Positions 9,043-18,311 are shown, numbered from the stretch's first letter. The stretch is 64,000 nucleotides of DNA from Candidatus Bipolaricaulota bacterium (GCA_028278555.1 JANQEA010000079.1:62001-126000); one strand, 5' to 3'. The notes: generated from the letters alone by a model not told the origin. Numbers and translations: made by a program.

Positions 9043-9813
9043 ATGAAGACGCTCGATCGCGGATTCGAGATCCTCGAGTACATCGTCGAGGCCGGGGAGC
9101 CGGTTTCGATCCATCGGTTGATGGAGTTGACCGGACTCGATCGGAGCACGGTCTATCGCTACCTGAATGTCCTCCTCGAACGGCGCTACATTCAACCCGA
9201 TCCGCAGAACCGTGGATTCGTCGCCGGCTGCCGCGTGCTCGAACTCTCAGGTTCGATCCTCGTGAGCCTCAACGTTCGTGACATCGCTCGCCCTCATCTT
9301 CTGGCGCTGTCGAACGGGCTGTCGCTGACCGCTCATCTGGCGATCCGTGATGTCGATCAGATTCTCTATCTCGACAAGATCGAGACGCAGCGGAGCCTTC
9401 CGATCATCTCGCGGATCGGCTCGCGTGCGCCGCTCTACTGCACATCGCTTGGGAAGGTCTTCCTCGCGTTCGAAGAGCCAGCGGTCGTCGACGAGCTCCT
9501 CGCCGGGCTGACGCTGACTCGGAGGACGGAGTCGACGATCACCGATATGAAAACGCTCCGGAGGGAACTCGATGCCATCCGGGAGCGGGGGTACGCGGTC
9601 GACAACGAGGAGAACGAGCTCGGCGTCTTCTGTATTGCGTCACCGATCTTCGGCGTCAGCGAATCGATCGCTGCGGCGATCAGCGTGACGGGCCTGAAGC
9701 GCCAATTCGCGGACCAAGGGCGGATCGCAGAACGCCTGACGACGGTAGCGAGCGAGATCTCGGCCGCCCTCGGCGGCTCCGGCGACCCGGGATCGAGGGA
9801 TCGCCTTCCATGA
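9043..9813 (+). CDS. IclR-family transcriptional regulator
   Basis: 256 residues: an N-terminal winged helix-turn-helix at roughly 1-65 (LDRSTVYRYLNVLLERRYI) followed by the IclR effector-binding domain (HLAIRDVDQILYLDK, APLYCTSLGK, NELGVFCIASPIF). IclR proteins commonly control aromatic, sugar-acid or glyoxylate catabolism. It sits inside the operon, 39 nt after the kinase and overlapping DUF917 by ATGA, so it is probably a local, co-transcribed regulator. No operator could be assigned because the operon promoter lies outside the window. Confidence 0.94.
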   Translation: MKTLDRGFEILEYIVEAGEPVSIHRLMELTGLDRSTVYRYLNVLLERRYIQPDPQNRGFVAGCRVLELSGSILVSLNVRDIARPHLLALSNGLSLTAHLAIRDVDQILYLDKIETQRSLPIISRIGSRAPLYCTSLGKVFLAFEEPAVVDELLAGLTLTRRTESTITDMKTLRRELDAIRERGYAVDNEENELGVFCIASPIFGVSESIAAAISVTGLKRQFADQGRIAERLTTVASEISAALGGSGDPGSRDRLP

Positions 9814-10967
9814 TTGCGCATTCAAACGCGCGGACGCTCCAGCCGGACGAGCTGGCCGATCTCCTTCTCGGTGTGCGGATTCTCGGCACCGGCGGGGGTG
9901 GGGATCCGCGCCGAGGCGCCGCGCAGGTCGAAGCGGACGCGGCGCGCGATCGCGCCTACACGCTGATTGAGCCCGAGCAGGTTGAGGACGATGCGCTTGT
10001 CCTCAGCGGCGGATTCATGGGGCACATGGCGGTTCAATCGTCGTGGGATTCGACGATCGATCACTGGGAGGACGTCTACGAGTTGGAGGAGGCCGTCCGC
10101 GCGATGGAACGGTTCCTCGGCCGAAAGGCCAACTACCTGGTCCCTTTTGAACTCGGCGGCGGGAACACCATTGCCATCCTCTCCTGCGCGGCCCGGCTCG
10201 GGATCCCGGCCGTCGATGGAGATGGAATCGGACGTGCAGCGCCGGAGACACAGATGAGCAGCTTCGCCGCGCACGGGGTCGATCTGATGCCGATGACCCT
10301 GTTCGACGAGCTCGGCGGATCGGTGGTCGTCGAGCGCGGTGATCTTCACTACCCCGACGAGGTTGGCCGGTTCGTTGTCGCTCGGTGCGGGGGCCTCGTT
10401 GCCAACTGCCACTTCCCGATGCGTGGAGTGGAGATGCGCCGCGCCATCGTTCCGGAAACCGTCACGGAAGCGATCCACGTGGGCGGAGCGCTTCGGAGAC
10501 TTCGGGTTCGCGTTGCTGACATCATCGAGGGGATGAGCGAAGCGCTCGGAGCCAGCGTTCACCTGATCGGTCGGACGGACCGCATCGACGAGCGGACAAA
10601 GGGCGGGTTCTTCCACTCGGAGGCGGAGATTCGGGGAGCTGGACCGTTCGAGGGGAAGACGATGACGCTCCGAATCAAGAACGAGGTGATGGCCGGCTGG
10701 ATCGACGGTCGGTTGATCTCCATCTTCCCCGATCACCTCTACCTCCTCGATCCGGAGACCGGGGAAGGACTTCTGTCGCGTGAGCTCGAGGTGGGGTGCA
10801 ATGTGGCCATCCTCGGTCGTCCCTGTCATGCGCGGGTCCGCGAGACGCTCGATTCGGAGTCGGGGCGTGCGGCCTTCTCCCCGCGCCGATTCGGCCTCGA
10901 CGTTCCGTTCACGCCCACGGAGAAACTGATTGCAGGATTCAATGCGAGTGAGGGGCAGAGTGGTTGA
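9810..10967 (+). CDS. DUF917 family protein
   Basis: 385-residue member of DUF917, recognised from the N-terminal DELADLLLGVRILGTGGGGDP block and downstream FELGGGNT and DGDGIGRA segments. The family has no settled enzymatic role; members occur next to hydantoinase-like genes and IclR regulators. Here it is ATGA-coupled to an IclR regulator and followed 18 nt later by the AOR2 ferredoxin. This supports a hydrolytic or ring-opening catabolic role, but that is inference only. Confidence 0.85.
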   Translation: MIAHSNARTLQPDELADLLLGVRILGTGGGGDPRRGAAQVEADAARDRAYTLIEPEQVEDDALVLSGGFMGHMAVQSSWDSTIDHWEDVYELEEAVRAMERFLGRKANYLVPFELGGGNTIAILSCAARLGIPAVDGDGIGRAAPETQMSSFAAHGVDLMPMTLFDELGGSVVVERGDLHYPDEVGRFVVARCGGLVANCHFPMRGVEMRRAIVPETVTEAIHVGGALRRLRVRVADIIEGMSEALGASVHLIGRTDRIDERTKGGFFHSEAEIRGAGPFEGKTMTLRIKNEVMAGWIDGRLISIFPDHLYLLDPETGEGLLSRELEVGCNVAILGRPCHARVRETLDSESGRAAFSPRRFGLDVPFTPTEKLIAGFNASEGQSG

Positions 10968-10985
10968 TCCAAAGGAGGGATCACG

Positions 10986-11399
10986 GTGAATCGACTTCAA
11001 GTGGAGCCGGATCGGTGCACGGGGTGTGAGAGCTGCGTCCTGACGTGCTCGTTCGCGCACGGTCAGCAGTTCGGTCTGCACCTGTCTCGGATCCGTGTGG
11101 ATCGGAACGAAGAGCAGGCCGACTTCACTCCGCGGGTCTGCATCCAATGCGACGAGCATCCGTGTATCGCGTCCTGCCCGGTCGGCGCGCTTTCCATCGC
11201 TCCGGAAACCGGCGCGATCTCCGTGGCGGTCGAGACGTGCACCGGATGCCGATCGTGTGAGGCCGCCTGCCCCTACGACGGCGTGCACTTCTCGGAGGGG
11301 ATCTCCGAGCCGTTCATCTGCGATCTGTGCGGAGGAGAGCCGGAGTGCGTCCAGGTCTGTCGGCTTCCTCAGGCGATCCAGACGGTGGAGCGCGGATGA
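10986..11399 (+). CDS. Poly-[4Fe-4S] ferredoxin, likely AOR2 electron-transfer subunit
   Basis: 137-residue HycB/CooF-like iron-sulfur protein. Four cysteine groups are visible: CTGCESCVLTC, CIQCDEHPCIASCP, CTGCRSCEAACP and CDLCGGEPECVQVC, enough for about four [4Fe-4S] clusters. Start is GTG at 10986 behind a near-perfect AAAGGAGGGA at 10971-10980. The stop overlaps the AOR2 start (ATGA), so it is most simply the dedicated electron carrier of AOR2. AOR1 and AOR3 have no such partner beside them. Confidence 0.93.
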   Translation: MNRLQVEPDRCTGCESCVLTCSFAHGQQFGLHLSRIRVDRNEEQADFTPRVCIQCDEHPCIASCPVGALSIAPETGAISVAVETCTGCRSCEAACPYDGVHFSEGISEPFICDLCGGEPECVQVCRLPQAIQTVERG

Positions 11400-13303
11400 C
11401 ACCGCCCCCTCGCTACGAGGAGAGCCTGCTGGAGATCGACCTCTCGGCAGGCACTGTTGTCCGGCGAACGCTGGCGGACGGGATGATCCCGGCGTTCCTC
11501 GGCGGACGTGGCGTCGCCGCTCGTCTTCTTTGGGATCGCGTCGAAAGCGCGCCGGGTGCCCTCGCGCCGGCGAGCGCGCTCATCTTCTCGACCGGCACGC
11601 TGGCCGGAACCACTGCGCCGATGTCGGGACGGGCGACGGTGACATGCGTCAGCCCGGCGACGAAGCAGTACTTCAAGTCGAACATCGGCGGCCACTTCGC
11701 CCTCGTCTGCAAGCTGAACGGGGTCGACCATCTCCTCTTCCATGGCGCGGCAGCGGAGCCCGTCTATCTGTGGGTCGATGGACCAAACGTCGAACTCCGT
11801 TCCGCGGACCGGCTCTGGGGGGCGACCGTCCGCGAGACGACGCGTCTCCTTTGCACGGAGCACGGGGAAGGGACGAACGTGACCTGTATCGGCCCGGCCG
11901 GCGAGCACCGGGTCGCCTTCGCTTCGATCATGACCTCCTGCTACAACGCGGCCGGTCGTGGCGGCGTCGGTGCCGTGATGGGGAGCAAGAAGATGAAAGC
12001 GATTGCGATCGCGCGGCCGCGCGGATCGAGGGACTGCGTCGATCCCGGCGCTTTCCAAGAGACAGTCGTGGAGACGCGCGACGCTCTGTACGCCGACACG
12101 ATGGCCCGGAGCTATTTCGACTTCGGCACGGCGGCGGGGATCAGCATCAAGAACGAACTCGGGGCCCTCCCCGCCGAGAACTTCCGCAGCGGCTGGGTCG
12201 ACCCGATCGACGAGCTGACGAGTGAGTTCTGGAACGAATCCGGGATTCTCACAGGTAAGGCCGGGTGCGGCGCCTGCCTTTACAACTGTCATCGGCACGT
12301 GGCGATTCCGAACGGTGCATACGCCGGCGTCCATTCCGGCGGCCCCGAGTACGAGTCGGTCAGCGCGCTCGGAACCGGGACGGGCGTATCGTCGATCGGC
12401 GCGGTCCAGCGGGCGAACGAGCTGTGCAACGATCTCGGACTCGACACGATCTCGGCCGGAGCGGTCATCCAGTGGGCGATGGAGACGTCGGAGCGCGGAC
12501 TGATCCCGTTGTCACTCGCCGATGGCCTCGATCTCCGATTCGGATCGGAGGAGGCGCTGGTTCGCCTGCCGGAGATGATCGCCCGACGTGAGGGGATCGG
12601 GAGCCTCCTGGCCGACGGACTCCGGAGCGCGGCGGCGGAGGTCGGCGGGGAGTCTTGGCGGTGGGCCGTCGAGACGCGCGGTCTGGAGCAGAGCCGCGTC
12701 GAAACGCGAACGACGCTTGCCTACGCGCTGGCGTTCGCGGTGAACCCACGGGGGCCGGATCACCTGCACACGGAATGCCTCGCCGAGCGGGGAAACACGC
12801 CGGAGGCGAAGGCGCTGATCGAGCGGATCACCGGCAGCCGACGATACGCCCGGGGCGACATTGTCGACAAGCGGCCGGAGATCGTCCGGTGGCACGAGGA
12901 CATCTACGCGGCCTCCGATGCCCTCGGCCTCTGCGCCTTCACGACCACGGCGTCGTACGGGATGACGCCGGAACGGATGGGGCGGCTCTTCTCCGCGCTG
13001 ACGGGGTTCGAAGCGGACGGCGAGAGCATCATGCGGGCCGGACAGCGGATCGTCACGTTGGAACGACTGATCAATCTCCATCTCGGTTGGGAAGAGAAGC
13101 CTGAGGAATACGCGCCGTGGCGGATCGTGCGGGAGACGATGCGCGATCGCTCCGGCTCGGAGTATCGTCTGCCGAGAGAGGTTCTGATCGGGATGGTCAG
13201 GGAGTACTACCGACTCCACGATTGGGATCTCGAGACGGGGATTCCCTCCGATGGCGCGCTCGAGAGGCTGGACTTGCTAGACCTATGGGAGTCGGCAGGC
13301 TGA
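11396..13303 (+). CDS. Tungsten-containing aldehyde:ferredoxin oxidoreductase AOR2
   Basis: 635-residue AOR. Cluster ligands are Cys291, Cys294, Cys298 (GCGACLYNC) and Cys513 (LGLCAF). Pterin landmarks GGRGVA, CIGPAGE, NAAGRGG, GAVMGSK and CNDLGLDTIS match AOR1 almost block for block, so the two are tandem paralogs within 7 kb. The ATG at 11396 overlaps the ferredoxin stop. A corrinoid protein follows 61 nt later, so AOR2 sits at the border between the aldehyde part and the methyl-transfer part of the operon. Confidence 0.95.
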   Translation: MTPPPRYEESLLEIDLSAGTVVRRTLADGMIPAFLGGRGVAARLLWDRVESAPGALAPASALIFSTGTLAGTTAPMSGRATVTCVSPATKQYFKSNIGGHFALVCKLNGVDHLLFHGAAAEPVYLWVDGPNVELRSADRLWGATVRETTRLLCTEHGEGTNVTCIGPAGEHRVAFASIMTSCYNAAGRGGVGAVMGSKKMKAIAIARPRGSRDCVDPGAFQETVVETRDALYADTMARSYFDFGTAAGISIKNELGALPAENFRSGWVDPIDELTSEFWNESGILTGKAGCGACLYNCHRHVAIPNGAYAGVHSGGPEYESVSALGTGTGVSSIGAVQRANELCNDLGLDTISAGAVIQWAMETSERGLIPLSLADGLDLRFGSEEALVRLPEMIARREGIGSLLADGLRSAAAEVGGESWRWAVETRGLEQSRVETRTTLAYALAFAVNPRGPDHLHTECLAERGNTPEAKALIERITGSRRYARGDIVDKRPEIVRWHEDIYAASDALGLCAFTTTASYGMTPERMGRLFSALTGFEADGESIMRAGQRIVTLERLINLHLGWEEKPEEYAPWRIVRETMRDRSGSEYRLPREVLIGMVREYYRLHDWDLETGIPSDGALERLDLLDLWESAG

Positions 13304-13364
13304 GAGAATGGACCCTGCCCGATCGATGCGGGCGAGGAAGAAGAGGGTCGACGGGGAGTGAGAG

Positions 13365-14003
13365 ATGCTAGAGCAGATTCGACAGGCGGTGCTGGAAGGG
13401 GATCTTGACAACACGTCGGAGCTCGTTCGGAAGGCTCTCGATGAGGGCGTCGGACCGGCTTCGATCTTGAATGACGCGATGATCCCGGCGATGGACGTGG
13501 TCGGAGCGGAGTATGAGTCGGGAGTTCGCTACATTCCCGAGATGCTGATCTCGGCCGAGGCGATGAAGGCGGGGATGGTCCATCTTCGTCCACTCCTCGC
13601 CGAGGCCGGAATCGAGGCGCGAGGGCGCGTCGTCCTCGGGACCGTCGAGGGCGACCTGCACGACATCGGGAAGAACCTCGTTGGGATGATGCTCGAGGGA
13701 GCAGGCTTTGAGGTGATCGATCTGGGCGTGGAGGTCACCGCCGAGCGTTTCGTCGACGCCGCCAGGGAGAACGCCCCGGACATCCTCGCGATGTCCGCTC
13801 TGCTGACGACAACGATGGTCAACATGCCGGACGTCGTCGAGGCGATCCGCAACTCGGAGCTGGCGAAGATGCCGAAGATCCTCATCGGCGGTGCCCCGAT
13901 CACCGAGGAGTTCGCGAAGAGCATCGGTGCGGACGGCTTCGCGCCGGACGCGCCGAGTGCGGCGACCGTCGCTGGAGCGCTTCTCGAGGCGAAGGAACGC
14001 TAG
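13365..14003 (+). CDS. Corrinoid (B12-binding) methyl-carrier protein, MtaC/MttC-like
   Basis: 212-residue methyl carrier: a four-helix cap at about 1-85 (ILNDAMIPAMDVVG) and a B12-binding Rossmann domain with the DLHDIGKN motif; His99 is the lower axial cobalt ligand. Start ATG 13365 follows GGGGAG. It is followed by a pterin-type methyltransferase and a reductive activator, giving a complete carrier plus THF-side methyltransferase plus activator set. No substrate-side methyltransferase (MttB, MtaB or UroD type) is visible nearby. Confidence 0.94.
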   Translation: MLEQIRQAVLEGDLDNTSELVRKALDEGVGPASILNDAMIPAMDVVGAEYESGVRYIPEMLISAEAMKAGMVHLRPLLAEAGIEARGRVVLGTVEGDLHDIGKNLVGMMLEGAGFEVIDLGVEVTAERFVDAARENAPDILAMSALLTTTMVNMPDVVEAIRNSELAKMPKILIGGAPITEEFAKSIGADGFAPDAPSAATVAGALLEAKER

Positions 14004-14038
14004 TTGGGATAGCATCCCCCAGAGCATAGGAGGCGCAC

Positions 14039-14836
14039 ATGTTTCTGATCGTCGGTGAGCTGATCAACTCGACGAGGAAGTCCGTCGGACGAGCGATCGC
14101 CGATCGCGACGAAGAGCACATCCGCGGGCTGGCCAGACGACAGCAGGAGGCCGGGGCCGACGTGATCGACCTGAACGCCGGCGAATCGGTCGACCGCGAG
14201 CTCGAGGATCTCCTCTGGCTGATCGGCGTCGTCGAGGACGAGCTCGGTCCCGAGGTGCGCCTTGGGATCGATACGTCCGATCCTGCGGTGATGGAGCGGG
14301 CGATCGTCGCCTGCTCCGGTGCCCCGCTGATGAACTCGATCAGCAACGAACCGGCGAAGCGATCTCTGATCGACGTGGCGGCCGAGTGCGGCTGCGAGGT
14401 CATCGGTCTGGCGATGGGAGAGGCGGGGATGCCGATGACCGCCGACGATCGTGTGAAGGAGACGGCAGCTCTGATCGCGAAGTGCGAGGAAGCGGGCATC
14501 CCGCGTGAACGACTCTACGTCGACCTGATCTGTATGTCGATCGCCAGCTCGGCGGTGCAGGGGCGCGAAGTCCTCGGCGCGATCCGGCGTGTGGTGGAAG
14601 AACTCTCGGTCAAGCCGCTCGTCGCCGTCAGCAACATCTCGTTCGGGCTTCCGGATCGGCGTCTACTCAATCGGACCTACCTCCCGATGCTCGTGTCGGC
14701 GGGCCTCGCCGGTGCGATTCTCGACCCGACGGACGTGGGAATCGCGGAGGCGATCTGCGCCGCACGCGCCCTTCTCGGGCGCGACGAGTACTGCATGGAC
14801 TATATCAAGCACTACCGCGCGAACGCCGCAGCCTAG
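14039..14836 (+). CDS. Methyltetrahydrofolate:corrinoid methyltransferase (pterin-binding, MeTr/AcsE type)
   Basis: 265-residue TIM-barrel pterin-binding enzyme that moves a methyl group between the corrinoid protein and tetrahydrofolate. Typical blocks are VGELINSTRKSV, ADVIDLNAG, LGIDTSD, NSISNE and VSNISFGLP, with the C-terminal RTYLPMLVSAGL. An AGGAGG lies 6-7 nt upstream. Close in type to the gene cut off at the right edge of the window (63792-64000), which belongs to the Wood-Ljungdahl cluster; this copy is more likely the one used for demethylation or methyl entry. Confidence 0.93.
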   Translation: MFLIVGELINSTRKSVGRAIADRDEEHIRGLARRQQEAGADVIDLNAGESVDRELEDLLWLIGVVEDELGPEVRLGIDTSDPAVMERAIVACSGAPLMNSISNEPAKRSLIDVAAECGCEVIGLAMGEAGMPMTADDRVKETAALIAKCEEAGIPRERLYVDLICMSIASSAVQGREVLGAIRRVVEELSVKPLVAVSNISFGLPDRRLLNRTYLPMLVSAGLAGAILDPTDVGIAEAICAARALLGRDEYCMDYIKHYRANAAA

Positions 14837-14857
14837 ACGATCGGGAGGAAATCGCCG

Positions 14858-16489
14858 GTGGACACATCTGCAGAGCGCGGACTTCCGGGCGACAGGACGG
14901 GCGAGATCACCCTCCATCCGTCGGGGGTCTCCATCCGCGGGCCGATCGGATCCACATTCCTCCGTGTACTGCAGGAGAACGGCTTGTCGGTTGGCAGCTC
15001 CTGCGGGGGCCATGAGACGTGTGGGGAGTGTCGGATCCGCTTCGTCGACCGGTCGCCGGAGCCCTCGACAAGCGATCGGACGCTGATCGAGCCGGATGCG
15101 ATTGCCGATGGGTGGCGCCTCGCCTGTGCTCACGAGCTGTCCGACGCTGCGCGAATCGAGGTTCCTGAGCGTGTCGGGGATCTTCGCTCGAAGGAGCGCG
15201 CTGGAGATGAGGCTCTCGCCTGTGGAGCCGAGCCGAGCGAGGGGCGAGCGAAAGCTCTTGGGCTCGCGATCGACGTTGGCACGACGACGCTCTCGATCGG
15301 CTGTTTCGATCTGGCGACGGGAGAACTCCGAGGGCTGGTGGCGACGAGGAATCCGCAACGCCGGTTCGGCGCCGACGTGATTTCGCGAATCGCGCACGTG
15401 CGACGCTCGAAGGATGCCGGCCTGAACGAGCTCCAGGCGGCCGTCGTGGAAGGGCTGAACGGGTTGGTCGATCGGCTCTCGGCCGAGGCGAAGATTGCAC
15501 TCGATTCGATCGAACGCGTCACCATTGTGGGGAATCCAACGATGCTCCATCTCCTCCTGCGGGTTGATCCGGCCGGGATCGGCATCAGTCCGTACAGACC
15601 CGCCTTCAGGGATTCCGTTCGGCGCCCAGCTGGAGATCTGGGGCTCGAAATCCCACCTCGGACCCCCGTCGAGACCCTCCCGGGCGTCTCGGGCTACGTC
15701 GGGGCCGACATCGTCGGGGGGATCCTCGCGACCGGACTGGATGTCTCGAGCGGAAGGACGCTCTTCCTCGATGTGGGGACGAACGGCGAGATCGTCGCCG
15801 CGATCGATCGACGACTGATCGCCTGCTCGACAGCCGCCGGACCGGCATTCGAGGGGGCGGCGATCGTGCAGGGGATGCCGGCGTACAACGGCGCGATCGA
15901 AGCGGTCCGAATCTCGGATGACGGGATCGCGTGCGACGTGATCGGGGGCGGAGCGCCGGCGGGGCTTTGCGGGACCGGGCTCGTCGCCGCGGTCGCCGAG
16001 TTGTACAAGGCCGCCGGCATCGAAGCATCCGGGCGATTCTGTGATCCGGGTGCGCCGCTGTCGGAGCGATTCGAGGGAGCCGGGAAGGAACGGCGATTCC
16101 GTCTGACGGGCGAGCCGGCGGTCTGTCTCCACCAAGCCGACGTCCGCGAGTTCCAGCTGGCGAAGGCGGCGATCCGCACTGGCATCGAGATCCTCCTCCA
16201 GCAGGCGGCTCTCCGGCCCGACGAGATCGACCGCGTGCTGATCGCCGGAGCCTTCTCGGAGCGGCTCTGTGGAGAGCACCTCGTCGCGACAGGCCTCCTT
16301 CCGGCGATTGATCCGTCACGGATCGACGTCGTCGGCAACACTGCCGGGCAAGGGGCCGCCCGCGTCCTCCTCGACCCCGGGTTGATGGACCAAGCGGAAA
16401 CGCTCGCCCGATCGATCGAGTATGTCGAACTCTCCGCCGATCCCCGGTTCAGCGAGTTGTACGTCGAACAGATTCCGTTTCCCGAATAG
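14858..16489 (+). CDS. Reductive activator of corrinoid protein (RACo-like, DUF4445/ASKHA)
   Basis: 543 residues. The N-terminal [2Fe-2S] ferredoxin domain has Cys49, Cys55, Cys58 and Cys90 (SCGGHETCGEC ... LACAHE). The rest is the ASKHA ATPase region with GLAIDVGTTTLSIG, FLDVGTNGEI, GGAPAGLCGTG and IAGAFSE. Such proteins re-reduce Co(II) to Co(I) at the expense of ATP. GTG start at 14858 behind GGGAGG. It is the last gene of the + strand operon; the next genes converge on it with a 13-nt gap. Confidence 0.94.
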   Translation: MDTSAERGLPGDRTGEITLHPSGVSIRGPIGSTFLRVLQENGLSVGSSCGGHETCGECRIRFVDRSPEPSTSDRTLIEPDAIADGWRLACAHELSDAARIEVPERVGDLRSKERAGDEALACGAEPSEGRAKALGLAIDVGTTTLSIGCFDLATGELRGLVATRNPQRRFGADVISRIAHVRRSKDAGLNELQAAVVEGLNGLVDRLSAEAKIALDSIERVTIVGNPTMLHLLLRVDPAGIGISPYRPAFRDSVRRPAGDLGLEIPPRTPVETLPGVSGYVGADIVGGILATGLDVSSGRTLFLDVGTNGEIVAAIDRRLIACSTAAGPAFEGAAIVQGMPAYNGAIEAVRISDDGIACDVIGGGAPAGLCGTGLVAAVAELYKAAGIEASGRFCDPGAPLSERFEGAGKERRFRLTGEPAVCLHQADVREFQLAKAAIRTGIEILLQQAALRPDEIDRVLIAGAFSERLCGEHLVATGLLPAIDPSRIDVVGNTAGQGAARVLLDPGLMDQAETLARSIEYVELSADPRFSELYVEQIPFPE

Positions 16490-16502
16490 GGCGGAGGCCG
16501 GA

Positions 16503-17291
16503 TCAGGCGTCTCTCGACGTCAGTGAAGGCAGAACGTAGATCGTCCCGAGGTCCGGGTGCTCTCCGACGACCGCCTCCACTCCGAAGACGGACCGGACGT
16601 TCTTCGGCGTGAGAACACCGCTCGGCTCTCCGGAGGCAGCGATATGACCCTCGAGCATCAGGGCGATCCGATCGGTCGCTTGAGCCGCGAGCGTCAGATC
16701 GTGGATCGCGATCAGCACGCTCATCCCTTCTCCGGTCCGTTCCCGAACGATCGACATGAAGCGAACCTGGTGGTGGAGGTCGAGATGGGTCGTCGGCTCG
16801 TCGAGAAGGAGGACATCCGGCTCCTGTGCGAAGGCCATCCCGAGGTAGACGCGCTGTCGCTCGCCGCCGGAGATCGCGCGGATCGAGCGGTCGGCAAGCG
16901 CCTCGATGTCGGCCAGCTCCATCGCCCGCTGGATCGCTCTGCGATCCTTGACCGTCTCCCGAGCGAATCGACCGCGATGTGGAATCCGCCCCATCGCGAC
17001 CACTTCGCGGACGGTGAAGTCGAACCCCATCGGACGCTCCTGCTCAACCATGGCAAGATGCCGGGCGAGGCGGCGGGCCGAGTACTCATCCATGGAGGAT
17101 CCGTCAAGGCGAACGCGACCGCTCGACGGTCGGAGGACTCCCGAGACGATCCTGAGGAGCGTGCTCTTCCCCGAGCCGTTCGGCCCGGCGAGGGCGACCG
17201 AACCACCGCGTTCGACGGCGAGATTGACACCCTTCAGGACCGACGTCGCGCCGTCGTATGCGAAGCAGACCTGCTCGATCGTGATGCGCAT
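16503..17291 (-). CDS. ABC transporter ATPase, BtuD/FecE/FhuC type
   Basis: 262-residue ATPase of a cobalamin/iron-chelate importer. Walker A GPNGSGKST, signature ISGGERQR and Walker B VLLLDEPTTHLD are intact. The start ATG at 17291 overlaps the permease stop (TGATG), which rules out the much longer open frame upstream. Family members import vitamin B12 or ferric siderophores. The neighbouring corrinoid genes favour B12 or cobinamide, but sequence alone does not decide. Confidence 0.94.
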   Translation of the reverse strand: MRITIEQVCFAYDGATSVLKGVNLAVERGGSVALAGPNGSGKSTLLRIVSGVLRPSSGRVRLDGSSMDEYSARRLARHLAMVEQERPMGFDFTVREVVAMGRIPHRGRFARETVKDRRAIQRAMELADIEALADRSIRAISGGERQRVYLGMAFAQEPDVLLLDEPTTHLDLHHQVRFMSIVRERTGEGMSVLIAIHDLTLAAQATDRIALMLEGHIAASGEPSGVLTPKNVRSVFGVEAVVGEHPDLGTIYVLPSLTSRDA

Positions 17292-18310
17292 CAGAGGTTC
17301 GCCCCTTTCCTCTTGAGGAGATAGAGGAAGAACGGTGCGCCGAGGAGCGCGGTAATCACGCCGACGGGGAGTTCGGCCGGCGCGAAGACCGTCCGAGCGG
17401 CCATGTCGGACCAGACGAGGAAGCAGCCTCCGGCGAGTGCCGAGACGGGGATCAGGCGGCGATGATCCGGACCGATGAGAAGACGCATGATGTGAGGAAT
17501 GACGAGTCCAATGAACCCGATCGTCCCGGCCATCGCGACGGCCGCGGCCGTCAGGAGCGTGGTCAGTCCGAGGAGCCAGCGGTAGAGGGTGGTCGGATTG
17601 ACGCCGACGTGGAACGCCCCCTCCTCCCCGAGGGAGAGCGCGTTCAGATCCCGCGCGAAGAAGAAGACGCCTCCGATCCCGACGGCTGCGATCGGCGTGA
17701 GAATCGCGAGCGACGTCCACGTCGATCGTCCGAGTCCGCCCATGATCCAGAAGAGGACGTCCGAGAGCTTCTCGCCGCCGGAGCTCAGGTAGATCAGGAA
17801 GCTCGTCACCGCGGAGAAGAGCGCGCCGACGGCGACGCCGGCGAGGATCAGCGTGAAGATCGACGTCCTCCGATCTCGCCCGCGCGCCAGACCGTAGACG
17901 ATCAGGACCGCCGCGGTTGCACCGACGAACGCGCCGAGCGGGAGGAAGAGGAGGGAACCCGAAGCGAACAGGATTGCGACGGCCGCGCCGGTCGACGCGC
18001 CGCTGGCAATCCCGAGGACGTAGGGGCTGGCGAGCGGGTTCCGGAAGAGACCCTGCATCGCGGCCCCGGAGACGGCTAGCGCCGAGCCGACGAGGAGGCC
18101 GAGGAGAACGCGCGGCAGACGGACTTGTCGAATGATGACCCGGTGGACCTCCGAGACGTCTGAATCCTCGCTTCCGAGTATCGCCCCGTACACATGCCGC
18201 AACGGGATCGTCACCGGGCCGACGACGATCCCGAGAAAGATAGAGATCAGGACAAGGCCGACGAGCCCGCACAGGATCCAACCAGAGGCTCGTCGGCCAC
18301 GTATGCCCAT
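17291..18310 (-). CDS. ABC transporter permease, BtuC/FecCD type
   Basis: 339 residues with about ten hydrophobic helices, the FecCD architecture. Landmarks are RLPRVLLGLLVGSALAVSG, GAAMQGLFRNPLA, GASTGAAVA and the C-terminal IGFIGLVIPHIMR and LGAPFFLYLL. ATG at 18310 begins just before the first helix. It follows the binding-protein gene by a single base, so the three genes form one unit. Homodimeric permease assumed, since only one permease gene is present. Confidence 0.94.
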   Translation of the reverse strand: MGIRGRRASGWILCGLVGLVLISIFLGIVVGPVTIPLRHVYGAILGSEDSDVSEVHRVIIRQVRLPRVLLGLLVGSALAVSGAAMQGLFRNPLASPYVLGIASGASTGAAVAILFASGSLLFLPLGAFVGATAAVLIVYGLARGRDRRTSIFTLILAGVAVGALFSAVTSFLIYLSSGGEKLSDVLFWIMGGLGRSTWTSLAILTPIAAVGIGGVFFFARDLNALSLGEEGAFHVGVNPTTLYRWLLGLTTLLTAAAVAMAGTIGFIGLVIPHIMRLLIGPDHRRLIPVSALAGGCFLVWSDMAARTVFAPAELPVGVITALLGAPFFLYLLKRKGANL

Positions 18311-18311
18311 C

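Noticed and set aside
16503-18281. One open frame spanning the importer ATPase and much of the permease region (up to 592 residues)
   Set aside because: The upstream part is Arg/Pro-rich out-of-frame translation of the permease; the ATG at 17291 with TGATG overlap gives a standard ATPase.
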